A stretch of DNA of 64,000 nucleotides, taken from assembly GCA_037179385.1 (NCBI GenBank), contig CM074180.1, forward strand, positions 29,679,455-29,743,454, in the 5' to 3' direction. Made by a program: the position numbers and the translations under genes. Under the pieces are notes generated by a model. The model had not been told where the DNA came from. It saw only the letters and a program-made list of their open reading frames with translations, and ran no database searches. Positions 11,478-23,477 of this stretch are shown piece after piece; position 1 is the first letter of the stretch; every line of letters starts with the position of its first letter. This DNA is from Holothuria scabra. Taxonomy: Eukaryota > Echinodermata > Holothuroidea > Aspidochirotida > Holothuriidae.

Positions 11478-12009
11478 AATTGTAGCTAATGTGCATTTCC
11501 TCTGATGTGTGGTTCACATGTGGAAACCCTTTCTCATGCTGATGAAATAGGAGATCTTTCTTCCACCCCTTCATCCTCCCCAAGCCAAAATAAAAAAAAA
11601 AGGTGAATACATTGCCTGATGTCTAAAAATTTAATACTCTTTTATATTGCATGCAATAATATTCAGATCCAAGAGAGCTTGTTAATTTGCCAGTTACATT
11701 AGTATTGGTCTAGTTTAGAGAATTGGCTTATAGCTATATAGCAGGTATGGCTATGAACATTTTAAGTTTACTCAGGTGTGTAGTCAACTGATTAAACAGT
11801 TGACATTTGGCAAATAATTCCAGAGCCTTTGAGTTTGTTAACATCTTCTTTATCTACTCATTGCTCAGTGTGATGTGTTGGAAACAGATTTACTGCCTTT
11901 ATCAGCTATAAACCTTTAGTGTATATTGTACCACAGCACATGTACTGATAAGAAACCAGTTCATTATGCTAGGTGTGATAAACTGGATGGTCATTGTTCT
12001 CTTAGTAAG

Positions 12010-12310
12010 TTAAAGGCAGTCAATTTTCACCCCAAACTAATTTTTTGTACTAGTCTACAGAAATTCTCAATATGGCACAGTTCCTTGATTGACAACAAAT
12101 TTAAAAATGCGGATTACTGAAGCAGAAATTACACAGCATGCAATTGTAATGAAGAATGTCCTGATTACCTGTTGGGTCTTGTATACTCACCCTGAAGCAA
12201 TATAACTTAGATTGTGGATCTGGATGAAGATGAGTTTTAGAAAGTTGTGTGAGGGGCTTAGGGGGTAAAGAGAATTGAAACTTGCTGGAGTGAGAAGATT
12301 TGGCCTTTAA
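12010..12310. mobile_element. Family A MITE, copy 3 (reverse)
   Basis: It starts TTAAAGGCAGTCAATTTTCA and ends with GGAGTGAGAAGATTTGGCCT then TTAA. Internal words CACAGTTCCTTGATTGACA, TTACACAGCATG, CCTGTTGGGTCTTG and GAAGCAATA match the family in reverse orientation relative to 11169-11477. It lies only ~530 bp from copy 2, so the pair forms a large, imperfect inverted repeat. Confidence 0.88.
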
Positions 12311-13679
12311 GTAGAATTAGGAACTGTTTCTCTGGACACAGATAATTGCAATTTTTATAAGGGTTGTGGTCAGTGTTCATTGATTTATACCACACCAATT
12401 TACAAGATTTGTGTTTACATGACATAAAATGTGGACAGAGAATATTCTTGCTTGTCACATTTGTCTTATTTAAGATGTGTATAATTCTGTAGGTAATTTT
12501 AATGAAAAAGGCATATGTCAAAACCGTTCACCTGACTTAAAAAAATTTTTCTGACATAGTCTGCCAAATATGGCATCCAGTACAGTCAAAAAATGTACAA
12601 TGTAAATTTATTGACATTAATTAGCATTCCAGTCGTTCAAAAGTTATGAATGTGATGTGAAGTGACCAAGTCCACCAGGATAAGTTGATTTGGTATCTCT
12701 TTTGCACATCAAAAACCAATTTGTGCATAATTATCCAGACTTCAGTCATAATTTAGCATGATTCTCGATTCAGTTTAGCTGATGTCAGGTGTGGATGGAC
12801 TGTAGCTTGGTGGCTAACTATAATAGTGGACTGGGTAAAAAATGGGTAAGAACTAAACATTTGCTTGATACAGAGTGTCTGGCTCAGGTGTTACTAGTTA
12901 ACTAGGGTGAATGCATTAAAATATAATAATGTTGGTTGAAGGATAGGACTATACTGATTAAGGAAGCTGCCATGTAGCAGCCCCCCCCCCCCACTCCCTC
13001 AGATTGTAGCCAGGAATTTGCAAATTTCTTCTAGGGGCAACTCCCTTGTTCTTACAAGGTTTGACCTCCCATTCAAAGTGATGAAAAAATGCTGTTAAGA
13101 AAATTGGTTCACATATGTTCCTGTGGCTTTTGTCATGTGGTACAGTAATGTGATCAAGAGGAATGTAGCCATTTATTACTGGCTGCATCTTCTCCCATAA
13201 GATAAAGATCATTGCCCTGTCTGTGGTCTGGTATTTATTATCAGCCAGGGTTCAGGAGAAGCAGATTGCAGTAAACTTTTGGAGAGTGAATGGGTTTTAC
13301 AGAAGTGCAACCTCCATGAGTCATTGTGCAGTAATGTTACCAATAATTTAGAACTCTTTGCCATCCTATTGGTACACTTCTGGAGTGGAAATCAATATGC
13401 TTCATAAGTGATACATATTTACAACTTCAGATTTTACATGTTGGAATCATGGATTGTATTTCATTGGAACTTTTGCTTGGAAGATCAAATCCAGCAGTTT
13501 GCAGATTGGATTAGATGCAAGGGATGGGTATCATGACATCCTTTTAAAGTGTATCGTAAGTCTAAAATTTCAAAAATACATATTGCAGAGCATGAGAAAT
13601 GGATTAAAACAGTCTAACTCTCATCTTCATGGTACATTTCTGTGCTAAGATGTGAAATTCTGAAGTTTATTCTCTCAAT

Positions 13680-13992
13680 TTAAAGGGCTTGTAGACTCCC
13701 ACCCCAAACTACAAAATTTTTTTGTAGCGAGTCCATAGAAATTCTCTATTGGCTCAGTTCTTTGATTAACAGCTACTTCAAACAATGCAGCTCATCAATC
13801 TTATAGGCCTATTACACAGCATGAACTGTACTAACAGCGTTTTAAAAAATACCCATTGAGCTTTTACCCAGCCTGAAGCAATGAACTCAAATTGTGTCTG
13901 GGTGAGGATAAATTTTAGGCAGTTGTGGGAGGGGCTTAATTATGAAGACTGGGAGAATTGGTACTGTTTGGGATGAGAGAATGGGCCTTTAA
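13680..13992. mobile_element. Family A MITE, copy 4 (reverse)
   Basis: It starts TTAAAGGGCTTGTAGACTCC followed by CACCCCAAACTAC. It ends GGTACTGTTTGGGATGAGAG and a GGGCCTTTAAA terminus. Internal GGCTCAGTTCTTTGATTAAC, TTACACAGCATG and GGGAGGGGCTTA match. It is full length. Confidence 0.9.
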
Positions 13993-15288
13993 AATGATAG
14001 AGTGCACAATAATTTGTGATGTCATTGTAGTAGGTGACTAGGTACTAAAGTTACATTTTTGGGGGGATTTTGGAGAGAAAGCTACTGCAGTTTGTGCAAA
14101 TATGTGATGCCACATTTACTGGTATAGGGTTTCTTGACTTAAACAACTCTCTCTGTAGAAATGATCAACAAGAAAACAGAAAGAAATGAAGGTTATCAAA
14201 ACATGTTTTAATGTCTGAGGGAAACTGAAGCAAACTGGTATTATGAGTGAGCAACAAGTAAGTCACAATTTATTTTAAAAAAAGTACATAAAAATCAATG
14301 CTTAATATCTCATCTGGGTAATGAGCTATTACAATGAGAGTTCAGTTGGATGAATGAGATTCTTTTTGTAATCTCAGAAATATAGATTCTAAACTTGAGG
14401 TACACTTTTACTGCTGGCTGTACAATATGAATGCGCAGTATAAATGTGTCTTGATTGTTCACATTTATACTCAATGCATAAAAACTATGGATGAAGCAAA
14501 TCTTTCCAGCATTACATCGTTAGTAGGAATTATTACACTTTGAGACATCTTGAATTATTACTCTTTGAGACGTCTTCGTTGAGGAATATGATATGAAGAT
14601 AATTTCTTATCCTGACATAAATTACTTAGGCATCAGCCTAATCCTCTGAAACAATGAAAAATACTGGCAGTTTCTGGGCAGGAAATGCAAATTAAATTGG
14701 ACTCTCTCATCAGAAGAGGTTGCCACCACTTTACCTTGTCATATATTTCTGTGCTGTCATGGCTGTATGCTACTCTATGGTGCTGAAGGTTTGATTGCAC
14801 AGTGAAGTTACATAATGTACTGTAGGCCAAGAGGCTTCCTGCACACCAGTTTTGGGATCTGTTCAGTATTTTATTGGTTAATTTATAGTTGCAGGAATAT
14901 TTGAACATTGGGAAAACCCAGCTTTGGCAGTTACCCTCCAAGCAGTCACAGTAAATTTTAATTAATGATCAATTCATGACTTCTCTACAAATACTGGAAT
15001 GGTGTCATGTTTTTAGTGAAGGATTAAGTGCATTCCTCTTCCCATCCCATTCAGGCTCGCAGTGCATGGTGACAAAATTTATTTGATTTTGACCTCCATG
15101 GATAAAGAAACTACTGTGTAATCAAGTCTATGATGTTTGTAGCTTTGGTTTTGTTTTTTTGTACATCTTAGGATATCTGGTGCATCCCTTCTTTTCAGAT
15201 AAAGTATAGTTAGGTCTCATGCTTTCCTATTGGTTAATATTATGGAATTTTGAGCTGAAATATCTTGCCTCTAATAAATTACACTTGT

Positions 15289-16292
15289 TGATTCCTTGCC
15301 ATAGGCAGGCAAGGGATCTATGCGATGGTGATGTCGTGTGTGTGTGTGTGTGTTTGTGACACTTGCTTGTAAACATGATATCTCAAGGTAGGAATGTCCG
15401 ATGCTTTTCATATTTGGTACATAGATCAGTTATTTTGAGAGGAAGAAGCCTATTGTTTTTGGTAGAAGTCAAAGGTCATTTGAGGTCACCTGTGGTAAAA
15501 TTTGCAAAAATGTCCAAGATGGCTTGAAAACACGATATCTCAAGATAGGAGTGACCGACACTTTTCATATTTGGTAAATAGATTTGTGATGTTGAGAGGA
15601 AGAAGCCTATTGTTTTTGGTGGAGGTCAAAGGTCTTTTGAGGTCACCTGTGGTAAAATTTGTGAAAATGTCCAAGATGGCTTGCAAACACGATATTTCAA
15701 GATAGAAGAAACCGATACTTTTCATATTTGATATATAGATTTGTTATGTTGAGAGCAAGAGCCCTATTGTTTTTGGTAGAGGTAAAAGGTCATTTGAGAT
15801 CACTGGTGGTTAAATTGGGAAAACGTCTAATGTAGCTTGTAAACACGATATCTCAAGATAGGAGTGACCGACACTTCATATTTGGGATATAGATTTGCAA
15901 TGTTGAGAGGGAGAACCTTACTGTTTTTGGTGCAGGTCAAAGGTGTGAGAAATTACAAAAACCTCTCAAATGGCTGGTTAACACCGTAAGAGCCTTCTTG
16001 TTTTTGGTACAGACCAGAGTTCACGTCAGGTATTCAGACGTCTTGAGAGAATCGAAGAACCCTTTTGATTTTGGTTGAGGTCAAAGGTCATTTGGGGTCA
16101 CTGTGGGTCAGTGCTTGTTGGGTTCTGTAGGTTACAGTATCAACATGATAAAAGGTGATTTGATCTTTGTTAAATGCACCCTTGACATTCTGTACCTAAA
16201 TTGTAAAGACAAATCTGTCAAGCACTGTCAATTTGAAAGAAAAAAGGTATTTCAGCGGCAAGGAATCACTAAGCCTTTTGGCTTTTTGGTTT
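15289..16292 (+). mobile_element. Satellite array 2 inside a compact element with inverted-repeat ends
   Basis: The left part has TGATTCCTTGCC (15289-15300), which also folds into the local hairpin CCTTGCC-ATAGGCA-GGCAAGG, then a GT microsatellite (15335-15353). About four to five ~156-bp monomers of the array-1 family follow (ATATCTCAAG blocks near 15379, 15535, 15692 and 15848). The right part carries GGCAAGGAATCA (16257-16268), the perfect 12-bp reverse complement of the left end, then the CTAAGCCTTTTGGCTTT flank shared with array 1. This layout recalls pearl/HINE/DINE-type non-autonomous elements; that class is inference. Confidence 0.7.
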
Positions 16293-19244
16293 TATTCAAA
16301 ACAAGTGGGCACAAAGTTTTCAACAAATTTTATAAGAAGTTACAGATCTCTTTTCTGTGGCCAGACATTCGCTGTTTTAGTCATCATGACACCTTATTGT
16401 GACTGCACGACTGAGAAAATTAATATGTTTGCAAATTTTGAAAGATTTCCATTTTTGGCCTGTAATATCTTGAAAACATGGTGGATACTGTTGTTTGAAT
16501 ACAAGTTGGATAAAACTGAGAGACAAGTTCGGATAAAAACTTTTCTCACATCTTCATACTGGCAGGAAATGATCTTTAAAGTGCATTGGAAGTGCAAGTG
16601 CAGTTTTTTGACTCACTTTTTAATTTGATGACAGCACAGCGATGGACAGATTTGAAATAAACCAGTGTTATTGCCCTTAATACATTTTTTCATATGGCTA
16701 GAAACTTGAATGTGCAATGTCGTTCTTTAAATGAGAACTACAGCTGATGATTGATTTTATGCACATTCCTACAACATTTTATTACCATCACAAGTAACTT
16801 GAATTCAAGCCAATTAAACCATAATCATAAATCTATTGGAAGATGTCGCTACATGGAAAATCCTCTTCCCAATTGTGAGGGATTAATAGTTTTCAATGAA
16901 TGCCACTGTCAGAGTGATAATCATGCCCTTTTCTGTTGTGATGACATGCCAGTAGAGCTGTTTACGCCGCAAACTTCATAACAAATAATAACTGTTATAG
17001 AGTGTGCTTATGATTTTGAATTGTCTTAAAATAAAAAAATAATAAAAAATGTGCAACTTCATGGTAATATGATATAAACAGGAGTTTTGTTTTTCTCAAT
17101 CATTACACATTAAGCCTGTACTAGTTATAACATTCATTTAAAATTAAAGAATTAGAAAGTATCAAGAGAAAAAAAATGGAAAACTGTTCGCTTTAAAAAC
17201 AGTGAAGCCTTAACCTGAGAGACTTGTCCTGTTTTAACATTTCATAAAAGAAGGAAAAACAAGCTGTAAAATACTTAATTAGAGACCAAACTTGTCTATA
17301 TAGTCTTACAGGGCATTAAATTGTGCGTAATTCAATCTTTTAATGTAGACAAAATGTACTCAGAGAAGGAGGTATCAAGTCTCCGAAGCTATTAGTTAAT
17401 AAATAAAGACAAAACTTCACATTTTAGGGAAGGAATCTTCTCATTTTTCATTCCATCTTATGTAGATATTTGTGGAAAAGAGGAGGTAGATTGATTGATA
17501 GGTGATCTGAATAATTAATGTACCAGAATCCTATAAACTGGTAATGAAGAAGAGAGGTGAAAAATCCATGGCAGTTTTCAGAAGAGAGAATGTACTTTTC
17601 AGTATCAGCTTAAAAAGAAGAGATATCATGGATTAAATTTCATTGGAACTTGTGCTGGATAGAATCAGATTACCACAATACAAGGTTAATCCTGGCCAGA
17701 GGCACAAATCTGAGAACTTCACCTAAATATATTAGGTAAAGCAGAATACCAGAATTGCCTTGCCTGAGAACTTGTGTCTTGTAAAGGGATATTTAGGCTC
17801 TCAAATGTTGCAAAGGATTGATAGGCTCATTGTGAGCAGGTTCTTGGAAAGTGAAAGTGGTCTTAGAAATACTGTGGATGAAATAATTAGGCAAATCTGA
17901 TTATAGTATTTACAAGGTCTTGGCCTATAAACAGAGCCCTTGATGGAATCCTTGTAAGTACTTCAAGCCAGACTTCTATGATATAAAGCACGCCCCATGG
18001 TCAAGCTGTTTTGATAAGGAGACAACTAATTTTGTGAGATTAGGAGAATGGGTTGTCTGGTCAATTCTTCTGGTTTGAAATTTAGCCTGCTTGACTGGAC
18101 ATACATGCCTTGTGATATTTACTGTTCCATTTGAAGAAACTTTGATATGCAAGGTGCTAATTGTGTAAGGATTAGGTGCGGATTGAATTGAGCCACTAAC
18201 TCTAATTAAGTAGACAATGTGAGTGGTGCTTTTCCAATGAATCATACTCAAACTTGTAGAATAATATAAAGTTTGGAACTTAACTATGAGAAAAATTTAG
18301 ATCCATTGTTTGAAAGATAATGTGGCCATGGAATTGGAATTTTAGGATTTGACTCAGTTGCTTAAAAAAGTGCAAGTGACCTGTAGTAAGAAGTCGGTCA
18401 GGACTCTGTGACCTATAGTATGTGTACTAAATTTTACTAAAAGGTAGCAAGCGTATTGGTTGATGAGTGTTGGTAGCAAATAATGTGTGTGATCTTTTAC
18501 CAGTAATGTAAAGGTGTCATTTGGAAAGTCATAAAAAGTGTAAATAAAACATGCTGGTAGTTTTGCTTATTGTTCAATGTATTTTTTTTTATTCTTTTTT
18601 CTTTTTTGGTAGTAGCAATATGCTCTCTTTTTTTCATTTTGTATAAATAGACAACATTTTGAGGAAAGACAAATAGTTTGATAAGATTGTACAAACCTGA
18701 AGTCTTGTAAAGGGAATATCAAAGTCTGACAGAGAATATCAAACGTGTTCGAAAAACTTATTTTTCCTTCTAATTGGATTGAAACCAGAATACAGAAATG
18801 TTGAATAAGTTTTCACAGGTGGGTTGGAAGAACCTGTTTTTGTTTCTTTAACATGGTGTTAATTATGTTCCGTTGAATTAAAATTGCAGACCTTGCAAAT
18901 TCAAGGAAATTGGCTACAACAAAAAAATTGTAGTAAAAAGGATTTACTTTGTCAATAATATACTTTGACATGTCATTATTATTAGGTAAATGTCCAATGG
19001 TGATGACATTTTAAGTCATGCAGCTATTTGTATGGCAAGTTAAGGACAATTTGGCTTTCATACTTGTTTCCAGCTAGCACGAAACGTAATTTGTTTAATC
19101 CTGTAAGCTCTGGAATTCCGTTGATATAGCCAGAGCAGCTGCTTGCAGAATTTTCTCCACTTTATTATGCATCAAAAATGATAGAACTAGTGGCTGGTTC
19201 TGAAATCTTAAGGCCTTATGAACCTTTTGGATCAAGATTTTCCC
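16293..19244. other. Intron interior, no gene recognised
   Basis: This is AT-rich sequence. A 76-codon open frame at 16751-16981 ends with a cysteine/acidic-rich C-terminus and is followed within ~60 bp by AATAAA-like words. It lacks a clear acceptor and matches nothing I recognise. Short similarity between ~13450 and ~17630 (CATGGATT...TTTCATTGGAACTT) hints at an old dispersed repeat. Confidence 0.45.
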
Positions 19245-19448
19245 TTAAAGGGCCAAACCTCTCATCCCAAACTACAATTTTGGTACCCGGGTACCAATTA
19301 TATAAATTGAGTTTTTCTATATTCACCCTGAAGCAATAAACTGAGATTGTGTCTGGATAAGGATGAATTTCAGACAATTGTGGGAGGGGCTTCAGTAAGA
19401 AGGTTAGGAGAATTGGTACTGTTTGGGGTGAGAGAACTGGGCCTTTAA
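19245..19448. mobile_element. Family A MITE, copy 5 (internally deleted)
   Basis: The left end is TTAAAGGGCCAAACCTCTCA followed by TCCCAAACTAC. The right end is TTTGGGGTGAGAGAACTGGG then CCTTTAAA. About 100 bp of the family's middle is missing. At the junction lies an 18-bp perfect palindrome, TTGGTACCCGGGTACCAA (19280-19297), absent from other copies. Confidence 0.88.
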
Positions 19449-21027
19449 ACTTAAAAAATTGCAACTATGTTTTGTATGTTTAATAATACTGAATACATTT
19501 GCTCAAGTTTTGATCATGTTGGGAAAAAGGCCATGGCCAGCTCAACTTAAAACCAGTTGACCAGTTAAAAACTGAGCCTCAACAGTTAGAAACTGAACCT
19601 CATGTAGCTAAACTGTGTAGTGGACATAACCTTGACCACACAATGGACTAGCTCTATCAAAATAGCTGTGCTAAAAGATTCAAATTCACCTGGAAAATCA
19701 CCTCCAGGCACTATGCCTTATTTGTGCCTTGTTGCATGCATAGTGTTAATTTGAATAATGGTTAAAGTTTTAAGAGATATTCCTTTGAAACAAACAAATT
19801 TGCCAAAAAGCCACAGTGGTAAAAGATTTAAATAATTTATATCTGTGGGTGAAAGAGTAACTTGTCAGTTGAAGCTCTCTTGGTTAGCAAGTCAATTTTC
19901 TGAGATAATTTTTTTTTCGCCTCATTGGCAGTATCTTAAATGTGTTGGTCACAACAGGGGGTTAAATGTCAGCAATAGAATTCAATGATACCTAACATCA
20001 CCAGGGATACCAAACCATTCACAAGATAGTACTTAGGGTTTGTTTTAATTCCATCTTGCAAATGAATGGAGGACAATTCCCTGCATTAACTGTGAACATT
20101 CATGTACTTCTATGGTCTGAGGAGATCCATTTGATTGGAATTAGATTGTCAGTCGTAATCTACATTGTAGATCTCAGTAGCAGTACGGAGTTGCGAACTC
20201 CAAATATTTTTAATAATAGACCACCCTGGAGTCATCACCTTTCACTGGGCATCTTTTACCCTGGTCTTTGCCTGCAAAGAGCTTGTGGTGATTTGTCAAA
20301 ATGGTTCAGGCTTTAACAGCTGTTGGCTTTCCAGATGAAGAGAATTCTTCATGTGTAACTACTTGTCAAAAGCTATTGGTCATGATATGACCAGATTACT
20401 GATGGAAGGCAGAGAAATTCTACTCACGCTAAAGATAAGGTTTGTTTGGGATGTGACAGTGTAAGAGGACTGATCGACTAACTATTCTTTTGGTTGCTGT
20501 TCCATGACAACATTTGAATGCATTCTTTTTCACTGTGCTGATCATTAATTACATTGTTAGTAAACAAATAAGCAAAGAAAAGTGTCATTTTGTGTGAAGG
20601 TGTGGTATAAATTCATACATATTTTGAGTCGCAGATTTGTGTGTATGTAATTTTTGAAGACTGCCACCATAACAAACTGCCACTGTATATTTGATCATTG
20701 ATATGAAGGTCTAGGTCTTTTGGTGCAATAGCTAATAAAATTTTATATGTTTATGATATAAGCTTTTATGTACGTTTGACATCATCTATATGTGGCCCTC
20801 TGGAACAACTTTTACAATCAAGGTGAGGGTTTGAGAAATATTTCTTGTACTTCGAAAGATGCAAAACTACCCAGACTGACATAAATTAATGTAATAGAAA
20901 CAATATGGTGTGAAAGTCATAGTCTTAAACGTGAAACCTCAAAATTTGAATTCCATTTCTTTGATTAGAAATTGTTTATACTGGAAATCAATTATTAAAA
21001 TTATTAAATTATTATTAAATATTATGC
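19449..21027. other. Intron interior, nothing recognised
   Basis: Only short open frames with no supported splice sites are present, and no repeat family shared with the rest of the window was recognised. Confidence 0.45.
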
Positions 21028-21251
21028 ACAAGAAGAGCTATGGAAGTTGCATCTTTTGAAATGTTGAAAGTTTAGGTGAACAAATTATTCTTGAGCAACA
21101 AACAACTGAATTTTCATCTGAGGGAACTTATTTTTTGAAAAGAAGGCTACTATACTGCCTTATTTTTAATTATCTATTACTCTTTATCGATAAATATTGG
21201 TTTATAAAGGATGAAATTTTCTTGTAAAACAAACAAGATATTTCCCTTTAA
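21028..21251. mobile_element. Family C MITE, copy 1 (truncated, reverse)
   Basis: It reads AGAAGAGCTATGGAAGTTGC, ATTCTTGAGCAACAAACAACT, AATATTGGTTTATAAA and ends ATATTTCCCTTTAA. These match the reverse complement of 51981-52337. The left ~110 bp, including that terminus, is missing. Confidence 0.85.
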
Positions 21252-22094
21252 GGTATATCGTGCAGTATTCAAACTAGAGCTAATTCCCACTTATCAAGTA
21301 CATGTTCATGCCTTCAACTTTTCACACTTGCAGAAGGCACAAACATGGCTTTGAAATATTTCATCGAATTATTGAAGTGCACTATTTGACCATGCTTGAT
21401 TGGATATCCAGAATGGACATAATTTTATTGTGATGGCAAATGATAAATATCGACATGAAACCACCGCAATATCCTGGTCAATATCTTGTTGACAGAATGA
21501 GACTTCGTGTTCCAACCAATTTTTTTTTTTTGTTTTTTTTTTTTTTTTGTTTTGTTGAGTACAGTACTTGTACAGTAAATATGGGAAGGTGAAGAAGTCA
21601 TGAACAGCAGTGGTGAGGTTACATTCATCAGAGTTTTTAAGAAACTTCAATTTGCCAAAGCAAACTGTTAGGTCAAAATCAACATCTGACCTATGAAAGG
21701 GAGCATGGGGCTTCCCAGCAAGACACCAAATAATGATTGAACATAAACCAATATTTGATGATCAGGGGGACTCTTCACAGAAAAACATGGGATTTACTTG
21801 TACCTAATGGGTAGTTATCTGGGTAAGGATGGGGACAAATTTTACCTATGAAGTTTTGAGAAACAGCATTTAAAATGATTAGTTACTATTATTACTATCA
21901 ATTTGACCTGATGAAAGTAACTGTACATTTATTTATTACATTTAAAAGAGATGCATCATATGGAAGACAAGATATCACACATTGCAGTACTTGAAGTCTG
22001 TTAACTTCCAACCCTAACCATTCCTTGTGTCCCTAACATGACCTTGGGACATGGTAGGTATCAGTATGATACATGTTTGGAGACACAAATGTGG

Positions 22095-22625
22095 AGGTAT
22101 GTACTGTAGGTATCTTGATGTGATTTAATGTGATTTAATGACACACCAACATGTGTTATATAATTTCAGTTCAACTGGATAAAATGTTTAAAGGCATATT
22201 TTCATCATCCCAAACAGTTCCAATTCTCCCAACCTACTTACTTCTAGCCCCTCCCACATTTATCTAAAACTCATCTTTATCCAGACACAATCCTAGTTTA
22301 TTGCTTCATGGCTTGTCCCAGTGGCCATACAAGTCCATAATGTGTAATCAAGACACTCTCAGTGCCCATGCTGTGTAATTTAGCTATGATGCATTGTTTG
22401 AATGTGATGCCAATCAAAGAGCTGTACCAATTGAGAGTTTTGATATATGTATACTGAAACTGTAGTTTGGGATGACGAATGACTGTCTTTAAAGTTTAAA
22501 TTTATTTTCCAGTGTGGTTCACGTTCGAGTCTGGTTTCCCTTTAGCCACCTCTTAAACAGGCGGAAAATACTGTGGGCATATTCTACAACCCCCAGACCA
22601 CAGGGGGCGACACATGCGTAAAACC
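22095..22625. repeat. Family E dispersed repeat, interrupted by a family A MITE
   Basis: The left part (22095-22187: GATTTAATGACACACCAACA, TGTGTTATATAA) and right part (22493-22625: GTGGTTCACGTTCGAGT-like, CTGTGGGCATATTCTACAAC, CCCCAGACCACAGGGGGCGA) match the uninterrupted copies near 35650 and 59715. The piece between is a complete family A MITE, so the order of insertion is clear: E is older than A here. Confidence 0.7.
22188..22492. mobile_element. Family A MITE, copy 6 (nested in family E)
   Basis: The left end is TTAAAGGCATATTTTCATCA then TCCCAAACAG. The right end is TAGTTTGGGATGACGAATGA then CTGTCTTTAA. It is the inverted partner of the copy at 39480-39784, with which it is closely similar over its whole length. 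Confidence 0.92.
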
Positions 22626-23367
22626 TTAGAAAACAAATTGAGAGGATTTGGTTTGAGATGTCTGTCTGATGGGGAGTGGAGAGTCAGTTGACAGGATACT
22701 TCCTTTCAGAGAGTTCTGTCCTGTCAGGTGGTGGTACCTGGAGTAAATTGTGTAGCTCCCTAAAATTGTATAGAGTGTCTGGTAGAGATGGGAACCACTA
22801 TAAATGGAACTACAGGTGTATTTAAATGGGAAAACGGGCAATAAGGTATGAAAGTAGTATTTGCGTTAAGGGATGGGATTGCGAGAATCATTGTTTCTTC
22901 AGAATACTGCCCAAGATAAAATGTGGGAAATTCCCGCAGACTTTGAGGTGCGTCTGAGATCATAGTACTAGTACAAGTAGGACACATTACTTGACAAATT
23001 GAATCTTCCCATGTGTGGCTTAAAACTTGATCCAAATAAACACAGATGACACTGCATCTGGTGCACCACCACTACATGTACTGTATGATCAAGATTCCTC
23101 CCCCATTTACAAATCCCAACAATAACCCCTTTGGAAGGAAGGAGGTCACCCTGATTTTGAAAATCTCTCCCATTTTAGGAGTGAGAGAGGATGCATTTTG
23201 TTGGGAATTCCAGGTATGTTTGGCGGACATGAATATATGTTTAAACGTAGCCACTTAATTTATCTAGTTACACTATTAGTGTCAACCAAATTGTAAAGCT
23301 TTACTCTGGTTTCAAAAAATGGTTCAAGTTAGCAAGTTGGCAACATGATAAGATAGCTGTACAGAAT

Positions 23368-23477
23368 AGTTAGTTAGATGGAGTTTTACGGCCCAGTTTC
23401 CAACCAGTTGGTTCAAGTCCAGCTGGCCGCAGCCTTTTTTCCAGTTGTGGCTCACTGGCCTGTTTTCCCTGCTGTAT
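23368..23477 (-). mobile_element. tRNA-Glu-like SINE, 3' fragment
   Basis: It reads AGTTAGTTAGATGGAGTTTT, ACGGCCCAGTTTCCAACCAG, GCCGCAGCC-TTTTTT-CCAGTT and GTGGCTCACTGGCCTGTTTT, matching the 3' half of the SINE at 28845-29090 in reverse. The tRNA-like head is missing, as expected for a 5'-truncated retroposon. Confidence 0.85.
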
